Below are positions 8,769-16,394 of a stretch of DNA of 64,000 nucleotides, piece by piece (positions within the stretch are counted from its first letter, which is position 1; each line of letters starts with the position of its first letter). The DNA comes from Bacillota bacterium. Its GTDB lineage: Bacteria; Bacillota; Clostridia; Lachnospirales; Lachnospiraceae. A model generated the notes under the pieces. That model was not told the DNA's origin, searched no databases, and saw only the letters and a program-made list of their open reading frames with translations. Position numbers and translations under genes: made by a program. The stretch lies in the NCBI GenBank assembly GCA_023409535.1, contig JAEYGZ010000036.1, positions 310,001 through 374,000 of the forward strand. Reading direction: 5' to 3'.

Positions 8769-9476
8769 ATGGCCATTAAAAGGCAGAAAAAATTTGTTAC
8801 TTCTGCAAGTCAAGTTAGTAATATAGCAACAGAGCGTATCAGTGAATCGACAGGCCAATTACTGCGCTTTGCCGGAGCTTCCTGTGTTGGCAATACAATT
8901 ATTGGTATTGGTAAGTTGGTTATGGGGATACTCTCACTTTCATTTTTTACGTGCACCGGTGCATTCTATACCTTTGGTATGGTTATCGCAAAGTGCTGCG
9001 TATTGGCAGGTATTGTAAAAAAGAAAGATTTAAAGGCACAATATTATTATTACAAGTTATCAGGGCTTGTATTAATCGCATCGAGTGTCATGTATATTGT
9101 GTATTCGATAAGGCTCCTTTCCCATCCTGTGACAAGTTCCTATCACATGTATATGGCTCTTGCTATTGCGACCTTTACGTTTACTGAATTAACGATTAAT
9201 ATAAGAGGTGTAATTGTTTATCGGCACAAGCATACTCCCCTTGTTCATGCCATCAAGATGATTAATCTTGCAGCATCCCTTATCTGCCTCGTACTGACGC
9301 AGACTGCGATTTTATCTATTTCACCGGAAGCAGTTGAGGTTCCTCCATCTGTAAACGGGATTATGGGGATTTTAATGGGAAGTGCTTCTACCATACTTGG
9401 AATTATTATGATCATCCGCATAACAAAATTCAGCGGGAAAAAAATATTATTTATGGGAGGCAACGAATATGATTAA
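8769..9476 (+). CDS. Multi-span membrane protein of unknown function, first gene of two-component operon
   Basis: 235 residues. ATG 8769 has AGGAGG (8755-8760) 8 bases upstream, whereas ATG 8751 has none. After a basic N-terminus there are about six hydrophobic segments (VGNTIIGIGKLVMGILSLSF, YKLSGLVLIASSVMYIVYSI, MYMALAIATFTFTELTINI and others). Its last 8 bases overlap the response-regulator gene. The coupling suggests that it works with the sensor, perhaps as an accessory sensor or the protected target. I do not recognise the family. It is not a paralog of the three downstream membrane proteins. Confidence 0.75.
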   Translation: MAIKRQKKFVTSASQVSNIATERISESTGQLLRFAGASCVGNTIIGIGKLVMGILSLSFFTCTGAFYTFGMVIAKCCVLAGIVKKKDLKAQYYYYKLSGLVLIASSVMYIVYSIRLLSHPVTSSYHMYMALAIATFTFTELTINIRGVIVYRHKHTPLVHAIKMINLAASLICLVLTQTAILSISPEAVEVPPSVNGIMGILMGSASTILGIIMIIRITKFSGKKILFMGGNEYD

Positions 9477-10140
9477 TATCCTTGTGGTTGAAGACGACGC
9501 ATCTTTAAATCAAATTGTTTGTACCTATCTTAACGACAGCGGCTTTCATGCAAAAGGCTGCTTAAATGCAAGGGCCGCTTATGATGAAATGTATAATAAT
9601 ATATATGAATTGATTATCTCTGACATTATGATGCCGGAGATTGACGGCTTTGAGTTTGCGCAGACAGTGCGGCAGGTTAATAAGCATATTCCAATTCTGT
9701 TTATGTCGGCAAAGGATGATCTCTTATCAAAGCAAAAAGGGTTTCAATTGGGCATTGATGATTATATGGTAAAGCCAATTGAATTAGGGGAGCTTTTGCT
9801 ACGTGTCCGGGCACTTTTGCGCCGTGCAAATATAGAAATGGATAGAAAACTAACGATTGGCAATCTGGAGTTGGATGCCGATGGGATGTCTGCGGCAATC
9901 AACGGTGAAGAAATACCTATAACGACAAGAGAATTTAATCTAATATACAAGTTGCTTTCCTACCCCAAAAAAACGTTTACTCGTACTCAGTTAATGGACG
10001 AATTCTGGGGAATTGAAAGCGAAACCAGCCTTAGAGCTGTGGATGTATATGTCACCAAGCTAAGAGATAAATTTTCAGGCTGTGATGAATTTGAAATTGT
10101 TACTGTTCGCGGGATCGGATATAAGGCGGTATTTAAATGA
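9469..10140 (+). CDS. OmpR-family response regulator
   Basis: 223 residues. The receiver domain has VVEDDAS, the phospho-acceptor in ELIISDIMMPEIDG (about residue 50) and the lysine in DYMVKPIELGEL. The C-terminal winged helix follows (ITTREFNLIYKLLSYPKKTF, then TVRGIGYKAVF). It overlaps the gene before by 8 bases and the kinase after it by 4 (ATGA). It is a cytosolic transcription factor, and its probable targets are the 11-bp direct repeats at 8685-8717 and perhaps those at 12020-12041. Confidence 0.95.
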   Translation: MINILVVEDDASLNQIVCTYLNDSGFHAKGCLNARAAYDEMYNNIYELIISDIMMPEIDGFEFAQTVRQVNKHIPILFMSAKDDLLSKQKGFQLGIDDYMVKPIELGELLLRVRALLRRANIEMDRKLTIGNLELDADGMSAAINGEEIPITTREFNLIYKLLSYPKKTFTRTQLMDEFWGIESETSLRAVDVYVTKLRDKFSGCDEFEIVTVRGIGYKAVFK

Positions 10141-11258
10141 AATATAGAAACAAATCAAAAGTTCCATTCGCTGAAAAGCGATTTGAATGGCTGATTTTTA
10201 TTGTATCATTTTTAACTTTAGGTAGTTTAGTTACCATTCAAATGATCATATTGGGGGATTATGTGAACTATAAAGAAGTTCCCACAGAAAATATAACGGC
10301 GATCATTGCTTTTTGGATAGTGACCGCCTTCGGCTTTACGGTGCTTACAATCCGACAGATCAAACACCGTTACAGAGATCCGATAGAACAATTTGCAAAG
10401 GCTACCGAGAAGGTGGCAAATGGTGATTTTTCGGTCTACGTTGCCCAAAAGCATATAGCGGCGAGCAGACAGGATTTTTTGGATAAAATTTTTGCAGATT
10501 TCAATAAAATGGTCGAGGAACTCGGCAGCATAGAAACATTGAAAACTGACTTTTTCTCAAATGTATCCCATGAAATCAAAACGCCGCTTGCAGCAATTCA
10601 GAATTATGCCGAAATCCTTCAAAAAGACGACTTGACCGACGAGCAGCGCAGAGAATATGCAGCAAGTATCATGCAATCAACCAACAGGCTTTCTGCATTG
10701 ATAACAAATATTTTAAAACTGAACAAATTGGAAAAACAAACAATACGACAGGTTCCGGTCCCTTATGACGTATGCGGACAATTATGTAACTGTGCGTTGC
10801 AATTCGAGGAGATGTGGGAAAAGAAGAATATAAAATTTATTGCTGACATTGAAGACAGGGCGACCATTGAGGCGGATGAAAGCCTGCTGGAGATTGTGTG
10901 GAGTAATCTGCTGTCAAATGCCATCAAGTTTACGGAGCCGGGCGGGACCGTGACATTAACTCAAACTTCAACGACAGATGAAATCGTTGTAACCGTATCG
11001 GATACCGGCTGCGGTATGAGTAAGGAGACTACCCGGCATATTTTTGATAAGTTTTACCAGGGCGACACTTCCCACGCCACAGAAGGCAATGGACTGGGAC
11101 TTGCTTTAGTCCTGCGCATCCTTCAGCTTATGGGTGGAGCAATTTCCGTAAATAGCATCCTCGGCAAAGGTACTGCCTTTACCGTGCACATTCCGGTAAT
11201 AAGTGCAGTCGAAAAAGATGAACACCATCACACATGGGGGGGAAATTACGATGAGTGA
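10137..11258 (+). CDS. Membrane sensor histidine kinase
   Basis: 373 residues. Two helices (about 20-42 and 55-78) enclose a very short external loop, so the signal is likely perceived in the membrane, as in intramembrane-sensing kinases. The HAMP segment is followed by HisKA with FFSNVSHEIKTPLAAIQNYA (histidine near residue 145). A complete HATPase comes next, with N box LLSNAIKF, G1 DTGCGMS and G2 GNGLGLALV. It overlaps the regulator by 4 bases and the next gene by 8. Small-loop kinases next to membrane proteins often respond to envelope stress or peptides (family knowledge); here the signal is unknown. Confidence 0.94.
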   Translation: MKYRNKSKVPFAEKRFEWLIFIVSFLTLGSLVTIQMIILGDYVNYKEVPTENITAIIAFWIVTAFGFTVLTIRQIKHRYRDPIEQFAKATEKVANGDFSVYVAQKHIAASRQDFLDKIFADFNKMVEELGSIETLKTDFFSNVSHEIKTPLAAIQNYAEILQKDDLTDEQRREYAASIMQSTNRLSALITNILKLNKLEKQTIRQVPVPYDVCGQLCNCALQFEEMWEKKNIKFIADIEDRATIEADESLLEIVWSNLLSNAIKFTEPGGTVTLTQTSTTDEIVVTVSDTGCGMSKETTRHIFDKFYQGDTSHATEGNGLGLALVLRILQLMGGAISVNSILGKGTAFTVHIPVISAVEKDEHHHTWGGNYDE

Positions 11259-11817
11259 ATATACAAAGGGCGGCAAGGATTATATCGGATACGAATATAA
11301 GGAAGTGTTTGCTGAACGCGATAAGGTTTCAATGTTTTTGGACGCCTATGAAAATTTTGGCTGGATTCCTGATGATCATACGTATGCCGCAGGATACACA
11401 GGCAGCATAAACATTCCCCATACCGGAAGCTTTGGCAAGGTTGCGATCAAGTTAAAGCGTGACCGCAAAATCATAAACAAGGCCGAGCTTACCCGCTTGC
11501 AGCGTCATTTTGAAGCCTGCATGGATGCGATTGATGAGTTGGAAAAATCTAAAACCTCATTTGCAACAATGGCGGCCATCGGTATAGGTATTGTTGGAAC
11601 AGCCTTTATGGCGGGCTCTACCTTTGCTGTTACTGCCGAACCGCCAATGATATTGCTCAGTATTCTTCTTGCGGTTCCGGGATTTATCGGATGGATTATG
11701 CCGTATTTCGTTTATAAACTGTTGGTAAAGCGGAAGATGACTGACATCAACCTGCTTATTGACCAGAAGTATGACGAGATTTATGAAATATGCGAAAAAG
11801 GCTGCAAACTGCTGTGA
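11251..11817 (+). CDS. Two-helix membrane protein, paralog 1 of 3
   Basis: 188 residues. ATG 11251 overlaps the kinase stop and has a G-rich site (11236-11242) upstream; the upstream in-frame extension lies inside the kinase gene and is rejected. There are three parts. The N-terminal cytosolic part has GYEYKEV and an FGW motif. A basic helical segment follows (KRDRKIINKAELTRLQRHFE). Then come a two-helix hairpin (IGTAFMAGS, LAVPGFIGWIMPYFVY) and a conserved tail, KYDEIYEICEKG. The same order of motifs recurs in the genes at 12101 and 12789. I know no named family for it. Translational coupling to the kinase marks it as part of the signalling output or sensing unit. Confidence 0.8.
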   Translation: MSEYTKGGKDYIGYEYKEVFAERDKVSMFLDAYENFGWIPDDHTYAAGYTGSINIPHTGSFGKVAIKLKRDRKIINKAELTRLQRHFEACMDAIDELEKSKTSFATMAAIGIGIVGTAFMAGSTFAVTAEPPMILLSILLAVPGFIGWIMPYFVYKLLVKRKMTDINLLIDQKYDEIYEICEKGCKLL

Positions 11818-11907
11818 AAAAGGATTAAATTACGCTTATCGAAAGAAATGCTCTCTTATCCCGGAAATGTATTGGCTTATTATTATTTACAAACTATGAT
11901 ATTCAAA

Positions 11908-11946
11908 CAGGAACTTGAGTTATTCTGACTCAGAGTTCCTGTTTTT
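11908..11946 (+). terminator. Hairpin terminator after the two-component operon
   Basis: The arms CAGGAACTTGAGT (11908-11920) and ACTCAGAGTTCCTG (11928-11941) pair with a one-base bulge, followed by TTTTTATG. It ends the 8769-11817 operon, so the second and third paralogs have their own promoter. Confidence 0.75.
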
Positions 11947-12019
11947 ATGAACAAAATTAACTGGCTAACAGATATTTTTCTAGAATCAATGGTATTATTA
12001 ATATTTCACAAACATTATC

Positions 12020-12041
12020 TTAGCAACTCATTAACAATTTG
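12020..12041 (+). promoter_or_regulatory. 11-bp direct repeat upstream of paralog 2
   Basis: TTAGCAA (12020-12026) and TTAACAA (12031-12037) recur at an 11-base step, each followed by T/C-rich bases. They resemble the units before 8769 (TTAACAATTCT). This makes it a candidate second site for the regulator encoded at 9469. The match is short, so confidence is limited. Confidence 0.35.
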
Positions 12042-12100
12042 TCAGTACGATTAGTATATCAAATGAAATACAACAATTTAAAAGGAAAGGAATCTTCTAT

Positions 12101-12739
12101 ATGAGTGAAGAGCAGACTAAGGAAAATAATTACATTAATAATGAGTATAGGACGGTTACTGTTACGAAAAGTATGGAGTCGATCTGGAGAGATGCTTTTG
12201 CATGCTTTGGATGGAGATTTGGAAAAAGTGAGCCAGCAATCGTAAAGCATGTGTGGGGTCCTTTCCGTATCATGCTGGCACCACTTGCCATCTTCCCGGG
12301 AAGCCCATTTGCAAAGCTGGTTGTTGACCATAAGTCGGGGACTAAAGTAGAATTGAAATTCCGTCGCGACAGGGACATTCCAAAGAAATCAGAGATTAAC
12401 CAGTTACAGTCAAGGTTTGAGGTGTGTGTTGCAGAAATTAATCATCTGCAAGCGCAAAAGACCTGTGCAGCTACAGCAGTAGGTTACATCATCGGCTTTG
12501 TTGGTACAGTATTCATGGGAATTTCTGTATTTAGTTATCTTGGAGGAATTCTTCCTATCAGTATTCTAAGTGCGGTACCTGGATTTGGCTTATGGATTTC
12601 ATCTTATTTCAGCTATCAGGCAGTAAAAGGGAATAAGACAAGAAAGGTTTCTCCGTTGATAGAAAAACAATACGAAACAATAAATGATATAAGCAATCAA
12701 GCATATTTGATTCTACATGCAGAAAAAACAGTAGGATAA
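12101..12739 (+). CDS. Two-helix membrane protein, paralog 2 of 3 (with insertion)
   Basis: 212 residues, start at ATG 12101 with AAAGGAAAGG upstream. It follows paralogs 1 and 3 in order: a YRTVTV element, FGWRFG, the basic helix FRRDRDIPKKSEINQLQSRFE, then two helices ending AVPGFGLWISSYFSYQ and a C-terminal SPLIEKQYETINDIS. Between FGW and the basic helix it carries an extra 25-30 residues (VKHVWGPFRIMLAPLAIFPG), partly hydrophobic. It is the most divergent copy. It sits 49 bases before paralog 3, likely in one transcript. Confidence 0.75.
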   Translation: MSEEQTKENNYINNEYRTVTVTKSMESIWRDAFACFGWRFGKSEPAIVKHVWGPFRIMLAPLAIFPGSPFAKLVVDHKSGTKVELKFRRDRDIPKKSEINQLQSRFEVCVAEINHLQAQKTCAATAVGYIIGFVGTVFMGISVFSYLGGILPISILSAVPGFGLWISSYFSYQAVKGNKTRKVSPLIEKQYETINDISNQAYLILHAEKTVG

Positions 12740-12788
12740 ACAATTAGGAAATCATGATCATAATAATTGAAAGAAAAGGAGTGAAAAA

Positions 12789-13325
12789 ATGAGTGAAGTT
12801 ATTAAAAATGAAAACGGATTTATCGGCTATGAGTATAAGGATGTCACTGTAAGGTATAGTATGGAAGCAATATATACAGATGGATATACAAACTTTGGCT
12901 GGTCGCTGGAGAGTACATCAGTACCTATTCAAAGTGTTGGTTCCTTGGTCATGAAATTTAAACGTGATCGTAAAATCCGTAATAAAGCAGAACTTAGCAG
13001 ACTACAGCGGCAATTCGATTCCTGTGTAGCAGAGATAGAAGCTTTAGAACGTTCTAAGGCAATCGGAGCATCAACAGCTGCTTATGGGGTTGGCATCATT
13101 GGGACAGCATTTATGGCTGGTTCAGTATTCGCATATATAGGTAATATGCTTCCGCTCTCCATTATACTGGCAGTCCCCGCTTTTATCGGATGGATAGTTC
13201 CGTACTTTAGTTATAATTTGCTTTTCAAGAAAAAATCCGATAAGGTATCACCGCTGGTTGATGCTAAATATGATGAGATTTATGAAGTATGTGAAAAGGG
13301 AAACGGTCTTCTGAAAGCCCAATAG
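12789..13325 (+). CDS. Two-helix membrane protein, paralog 3 of 3
   Basis: 178 residues. AAAAGGAG precedes ATG 12789. It is very close to paralog 1: GFIGYEYKDV, FGW, KFKRDRKIRNKAELSRLQRQ, IGTAFMAGSVFAYIG, AVPAFIGWIVPYFSYNLL and KYDEIYEVCEKG. Predicted topology is cytosolic N- and C-termini with a membrane hairpin. A terminator follows. The triplication beside a two-component system suggests an inducible membrane-associated response. Function unknown. Confidence 0.78.
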   Translation: MSEVIKNENGFIGYEYKDVTVRYSMEAIYTDGYTNFGWSLESTSVPIQSVGSLVMKFKRDRKIRNKAELSRLQRQFDSCVAEIEALERSKAIGASTAAYGVGIIGTAFMAGSVFAYIGNMLPLSIILAVPAFIGWIVPYFSYNLLFKKKSDKVSPLVDAKYDEIYEVCEKGNGLLKAQ

Positions 13326-13396
13326 AAGAAATATTGACGGTTATTGTTGTGCAGGTACCGCAGAAATTCAAGAGAATATAACAGATTAAATACTCC

Positions 13397-13436
13397 AGAT
13401 GGGATAGTGTATTTAAAACACTATCCCATCTATTTT
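13397..13436 (+). terminator. Strong hairpin terminator
   Basis: A perfect 14-bp stem, AGATGGGATAGTGT (13397-13410) with ACACTATCCCATCT (13418-13431), a 7-base loop, then ATTTTAC. It ends the paralog 2/3 transcript and faces the convergent dehydrogenase gene. Confidence 0.85.
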
Positions 13437-13519
13437 ACAATTGCTAGATAGATAATATGACCAATGCATTACTATTGGTTATTATGAGCCGTTAACGATT
13501 TTTATGGACCTACCTTATC

Positions 13520-14686
13520 TTATAAACACATTTCAAATATTGTTTCAATATCCTTCTGCGATAAAGGCTTAAAGCCGGGGAGAATATCGTCCGCACATGC
13601 CTTCTTTGCCATAATCGGGAAATCCTTCTTTTGAATTCCCACTTCTGTGAAATTGCTCTTCAATCCAAGGACATGAAAGAAGAAATCAGATAGCTTCTCT
13701 ATGCTCTTTTTAGCAATATCCATCGGTTCAAGGGATGAATCAATACCAAATACATTCACACCAAATTGTATATACTTGGACACGGTCGTTTCATCCAGAC
13801 AGTATTCCATCCAACGAGGTGTCAGAATTGCCAGTCCCAGGCCATGTGTAATATCATATATAGCGGACAGCTCATGCTCCATTGGGTGACAGCTCCATGC
13901 CTGCTGTTTTCCACCGTTTGCAAATCCGTTTATTGCCCAGGAAGATGTCCACATAAGGTTGGCACGGGCTTCATAATTTTCCGGATTCTTCATGGCGATC
14001 GGCGTATATTTGATAATGGTTTTCATCATGCCTTCCATAAAGCAGTCGAGCATATAAAAGTCAGGGTTCATATTAAAGTAGATTTCCATAATGTGGCTCA
14101 TCATATCTGCTGCGCCGCAGGCTGTTTGGTAAGGTCCAACTGTGTAGGTATAGGTCGGGTCAAGGAAAGAAACCTTTGGCAATAGGGGAGGAGCCATACG
14201 CCCGATCTTATCCTTTGTCTCCGGATTACTGATAACTCCGCCGCAGTCCATTTCGGAGCCCGTGGCCGAAAGAGTAAGAATTGTAACAACAGGGAGGGCC
14301 TTTTCAATAGGTGCCCATCTGCTAAAGAACTCCCAAGGATCAAAATCAACGCAAGCTCCGGCAGCCATATACTTTGTGGCATCCAATGTGGAGCCGCCGC
14401 CTACTGCCAAAAGCACATCAATATTTTCTTTCTTACAGAGTTCCGCACCGCTGCGAACGGAAGCAATACGGGGATTTGGTTCAATGCCGGACAGTTCAAA
14501 TAAGTTAAGACCTGCTTTCTTAATCTCTGCAACAATCAAATCATATAACCCTGTCTTTTTGATGGAGCCCCCACCATAGGTGAGTAATACACGCTTTCCA
14601 TATTTGCTAAGTTCTTCACCTAAATGGGATAGCTGGTTTTCTCCAAAATAAACTTTAACCGGAATATCATAAATAAAACTATTCAT
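13520..14686 (-). CDS. Iron-containing alcohol dehydrogenase (butanol dehydrogenase/YqhD type)
   Basis: 388 residues, cytosolic, group III alcohol dehydrogenase reducing aldehydes with NAD(P)H. The start is the ATG at 14686 (AAGGAG just upstream); the longer in-frame extension runs into the MerR gene and is rejected. Visible features are N-terminal FIYDIPVKVYFGENQL, the nucleotide site GGGSTLDATKYMAAG, and metal-site residues in GAADMMSHIMEIYFN and HPMEHELSAIYDITHGLGLAI. It is the last gene of an operon with an aldo/keto reductase and a MerR regulator, which suggests aldehyde or electrophile detoxification. Confidence 0.94.
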   Translation of the reverse strand: MNSFIYDIPVKVYFGENQLSHLGEELSKYGKRVLLTYGGGSIKKTGLYDLIVAEIKKAGLNLFELSGIEPNPRIASVRSGAELCKKENIDVLLAVGGGSTLDATKYMAAGACVDFDPWEFFSRWAPIEKALPVVTILTLSATGSEMDCGGVISNPETKDKIGRMAPPLLPKVSFLDPTYTYTVGPYQTACGAADMMSHIMEIYFNMNPDFYMLDCFMEGMMKTIIKYTPIAMKNPENYEARANLMWTSSWAINGFANGGKQQAWSCHPMEHELSAIYDITHGLGLAILTPRWMEYCLDETTVSKYIQFGVNVFGIDSSLEPMDIAKKSIEKLSDFFFHVLGLKSNFTEVGIQKKDFPIMAKKACADDILPGFKPLSQKDIETIFEMCL

Positions 14687-14747
14687 AGAGTGAATCTCCT
14701 TTTCTGGCATACTGGGATATTCTTTATAATCATTTGACAAATCTAAA

Positions 14748-15125
14748 TTATTTACCCCATGACAACGTTCCTGTCTCAACTGCAATTTCATATCGCGCAA
14801 TTTTATAATTTAAGCGATCAAGGGTTGTGTTAATCTTTTTCCTTTGCTCCACAAGTACTTCTCTTTGATCTGTCAATAGCTGAAGCCTTGCAGGGATTGT
14901 AGAATCGCCGATTTGAGTAAGCCGCACATATTCAATCATTACTTCCACGGGAAGACCTGCATTCCGCATACATATGGCAAGCTCTACCCAATCCAAGTCT
15001 TTGATCTGATAATCGCGAATCCCGCCGGAAGTACGAGTGACAGGCGGTATCATACCAATGCGTTCATAATACCGGAGAGTGTCCTGTGAGATACCAAATT
15101 TTTCACTTACTTCTTTGATCGTCAT
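14748..15125 (-). CDS. MerR-family regulator (AdhR/NmlR-like)
   Basis: 125 residues. The N-terminal winged helix reads MTIKEVSEKFGISQDTLRYY, followed by ERIGMIPPVTRTSGGIRDY and a long dimerisation helix (QREVLVEQRKKINTTLDRLN). There is no effector domain and no C-terminal metal cysteines. One cysteine (AICMRNAGLP) lies at the position used for thiol sensing in AdhR/NmlR proteins. GGAGGG is 4 bases upstream of ATG. It lies between the reductase and the dehydrogenase genes and most likely controls the 19-bp-spacer promoter at 16129-16159. Confidence 0.92.
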   Translation of the reverse strand: MTIKEVSEKFGISQDTLRYYERIGMIPPVTRTSGGIRDYQIKDLDWVELAICMRNAGLPVEVMIEYVRLTQIGDSTIPARLQLLTDQREVLVEQRKKINTTLDRLNYKIARYEIAVETGTLSWGK

Positions 15126-15136
15126 AATCCCTCCAC

Positions 15137-16096
15137 TTATAAGGCTCCAACGATTTTGTGAGGAACATATAATTCGTCCAGATAGTTCACATCTTCTTTA
15201 CTCAGTTCTATATCAAAACTGCCAATTGCGTCATCAAAATACTCTGCCTTTGTTGCACCAATGAGAGGGGAAGTAACACCCTTTGCAAATTGCCATGCCA
15301 GTGCGATCTGCGTCATGGTGCAATTACGGTTTTGGGCTAACGCGGAAACTCTTTTAACGATTTCAATATCAGTATCCTTGGTGTTATCATATTTCCCAAT
15401 CGCTACAACATCCGTCTGGCTTCGTAAGGTCTCGGCGGACCAAGGTCTTGACAATCTTCCTGCCGCAAGAGGGCTGTAAGGGGTCAAAACTACGCCCTGC
15501 TCTTTACAAATCGGGATCAATTCCCTTTCATCTTCACGGTATAAAAGGTTATAGTGATTCTGCATGGATACAAACTTCGTCCATCCGTTCTTCTCCGCAA
15601 TACTCTGCAGTTTGGCAAATTGGTATCCATACATAGCGGATGCACCGATTGCACGGACTTTACCGGACTGCACTACCTTGTGGAGGGCCTCCATTGTTTC
15701 CTCAACTGGTGTATTATAATCAAATCGGTGAATAATTAGTAAATCCACATAATCCAGACCCAATCGTTTCAGGGAGCCGTCAAGTTCTCTTGGAATTGCC
15801 TCTTTAGAAAGATTTCCTTCGTTGAAGTATACCTTTGTGGCAATTACGACCTTTTCACGGGAAATATTGTTCTTAATTGCCCTCCCCAAATATTCCTCAC
15901 TGGTTCCTGCGGAATAAGTATTTGCCGTATCAAAGAAGTTAATACCGAGCCCTAAGGCATGCTTTATGATTGCTTCACTTTCAGAAGCATTCAGCGTCCA
16001 AGCATGCATTTTACTAGCAGGATCACCAAAACTCATACATCCGACACATAGACGGGATACCTCAATTCCGGAATTACCCAATTTTGCATAGTTCAT
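15137..16096 (-). CDS. Aldo/keto reductase
   Basis: 319 residues, cytosolic NADPH-dependent reductase. AAGGAGG abuts the first ATG (16105) and is 9 bases from the second (16096), so the second, MNYAKLGNSGIEVS, is chosen. The catalytic tetrad can be read: Asp in FFDTANTYSAG, Tyr in the same segment, Lys in VVIATKVYF and His in DLLIIHRFDYNTP. First gene of the reductase-MerR-dehydrogenase operon; the gap to merR is 11 bases. Substrates are probably reactive aldehydes (inference). Confidence 0.94.
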   Translation of the reverse strand: MNYAKLGNSGIEVSRLCVGCMSFGDPASKMHAWTLNASESEAIIKHALGLGINFFDTANTYSAGTSEEYLGRAIKNNISREKVVIATKVYFNEGNLSKEAIPRELDGSLKRLGLDYVDLLIIHRFDYNTPVEETMEALHKVVQSGKVRAIGASAMYGYQFAKLQSIAEKNGWTKFVSMQNHYNLLYREDERELIPICKEQGVVLTPYSPLAAGRLSRPWSAETLRSQTDVVAIGKYDNTKDTDIEIVKRVSALAQNRNCTMTQIALAWQFAKGVTSPLIGATKAEYFDDAIGSFDIELSKEDVNYLDELYVPHKIVGAL

Positions 16097-16128
16097 TTCA
16101 CTCATCCTCCTTATTTTTGTATGATAAG

Positions 16129-16159
16129 ATTGTAATACTTGGAGTGAACTTCAAGTCAA
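16129..16159 (-). promoter_or_regulatory. MerR-type promoter and operator of the reductase operon
   Basis: Read on the minus strand: -35 TTGACT (16159-16154), a 19-base spacer, -10 TACAAT (16134-16129). The spacer is filled by an inverted repeat of the form ACTTG-AGT--ACT-CAAGT (16137-16156). An over-long 19-bp spacer with a dyad inside it is the hallmark of MerR-activated promoters. The regulator at 14748 in the same operon is the likely activator. Confidence 0.8.
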
Positions 16160-16183
16160 GTACTTTTTGTCCGCCCTGTGTAC

Positions 16184-16292
16184 CGGTGTAAAACGCGAGA
16201 GTTAAATGTTAAAGTAAATTCTACATTGCAAGACTAAATTCATTTTGAAAGATCATGAATTTACCTTGTTATTTAACGCGGTGTAAAACGCG
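16184..16292. repeat. 14-bp direct repeat in an untranslated stretch
   Basis: CGGTGTAAAACGCG occurs exactly at 16184-16197 and 16279-16292. The second copy is followed by a near-tandem half (ACGCGGTGTAAA, ACGCGGAGTAAA). Between the copies lie inverted GTAAATTC/GAATTTAC elements. No ORF is present. The stretch ends at the plus-strand terminator at 16332, which would fit a small untranslated RNA. Confidence 0.55.
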
Positions 16293-16331
16293 GAGTAAAA
16301 TATAAAACTTATATATTATATATGAATAACC

Positions 16332-16372
16332 AAAGCATATCTCCGTTTACATAAGAAGATATGCTTTATTTT
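16332..16372 (+). terminator. Plus-strand hairpin terminator with no gene before it
   Basis: The arms AAAGCATATCT (16332-16342) and AGATATGCTTT (16357-16367) are followed on the plus strand by ATTTTTTAT. The T tract exists only on the plus strand, while both flanking genes are on the minus strand. It therefore ends an unannotated plus-strand transcript or is a relic. Confidence 0.6.
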
Positions 16373-16394
16373 TTATATCAAAGAATATACTGCG

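Noticed and set aside
14687..14800. N-terminal extension of the alcohol dehydrogenase frame
   Set aside because: It overlaps the MerR gene, whereas ATG 14686 has AAGGAG and gives the usual family start.
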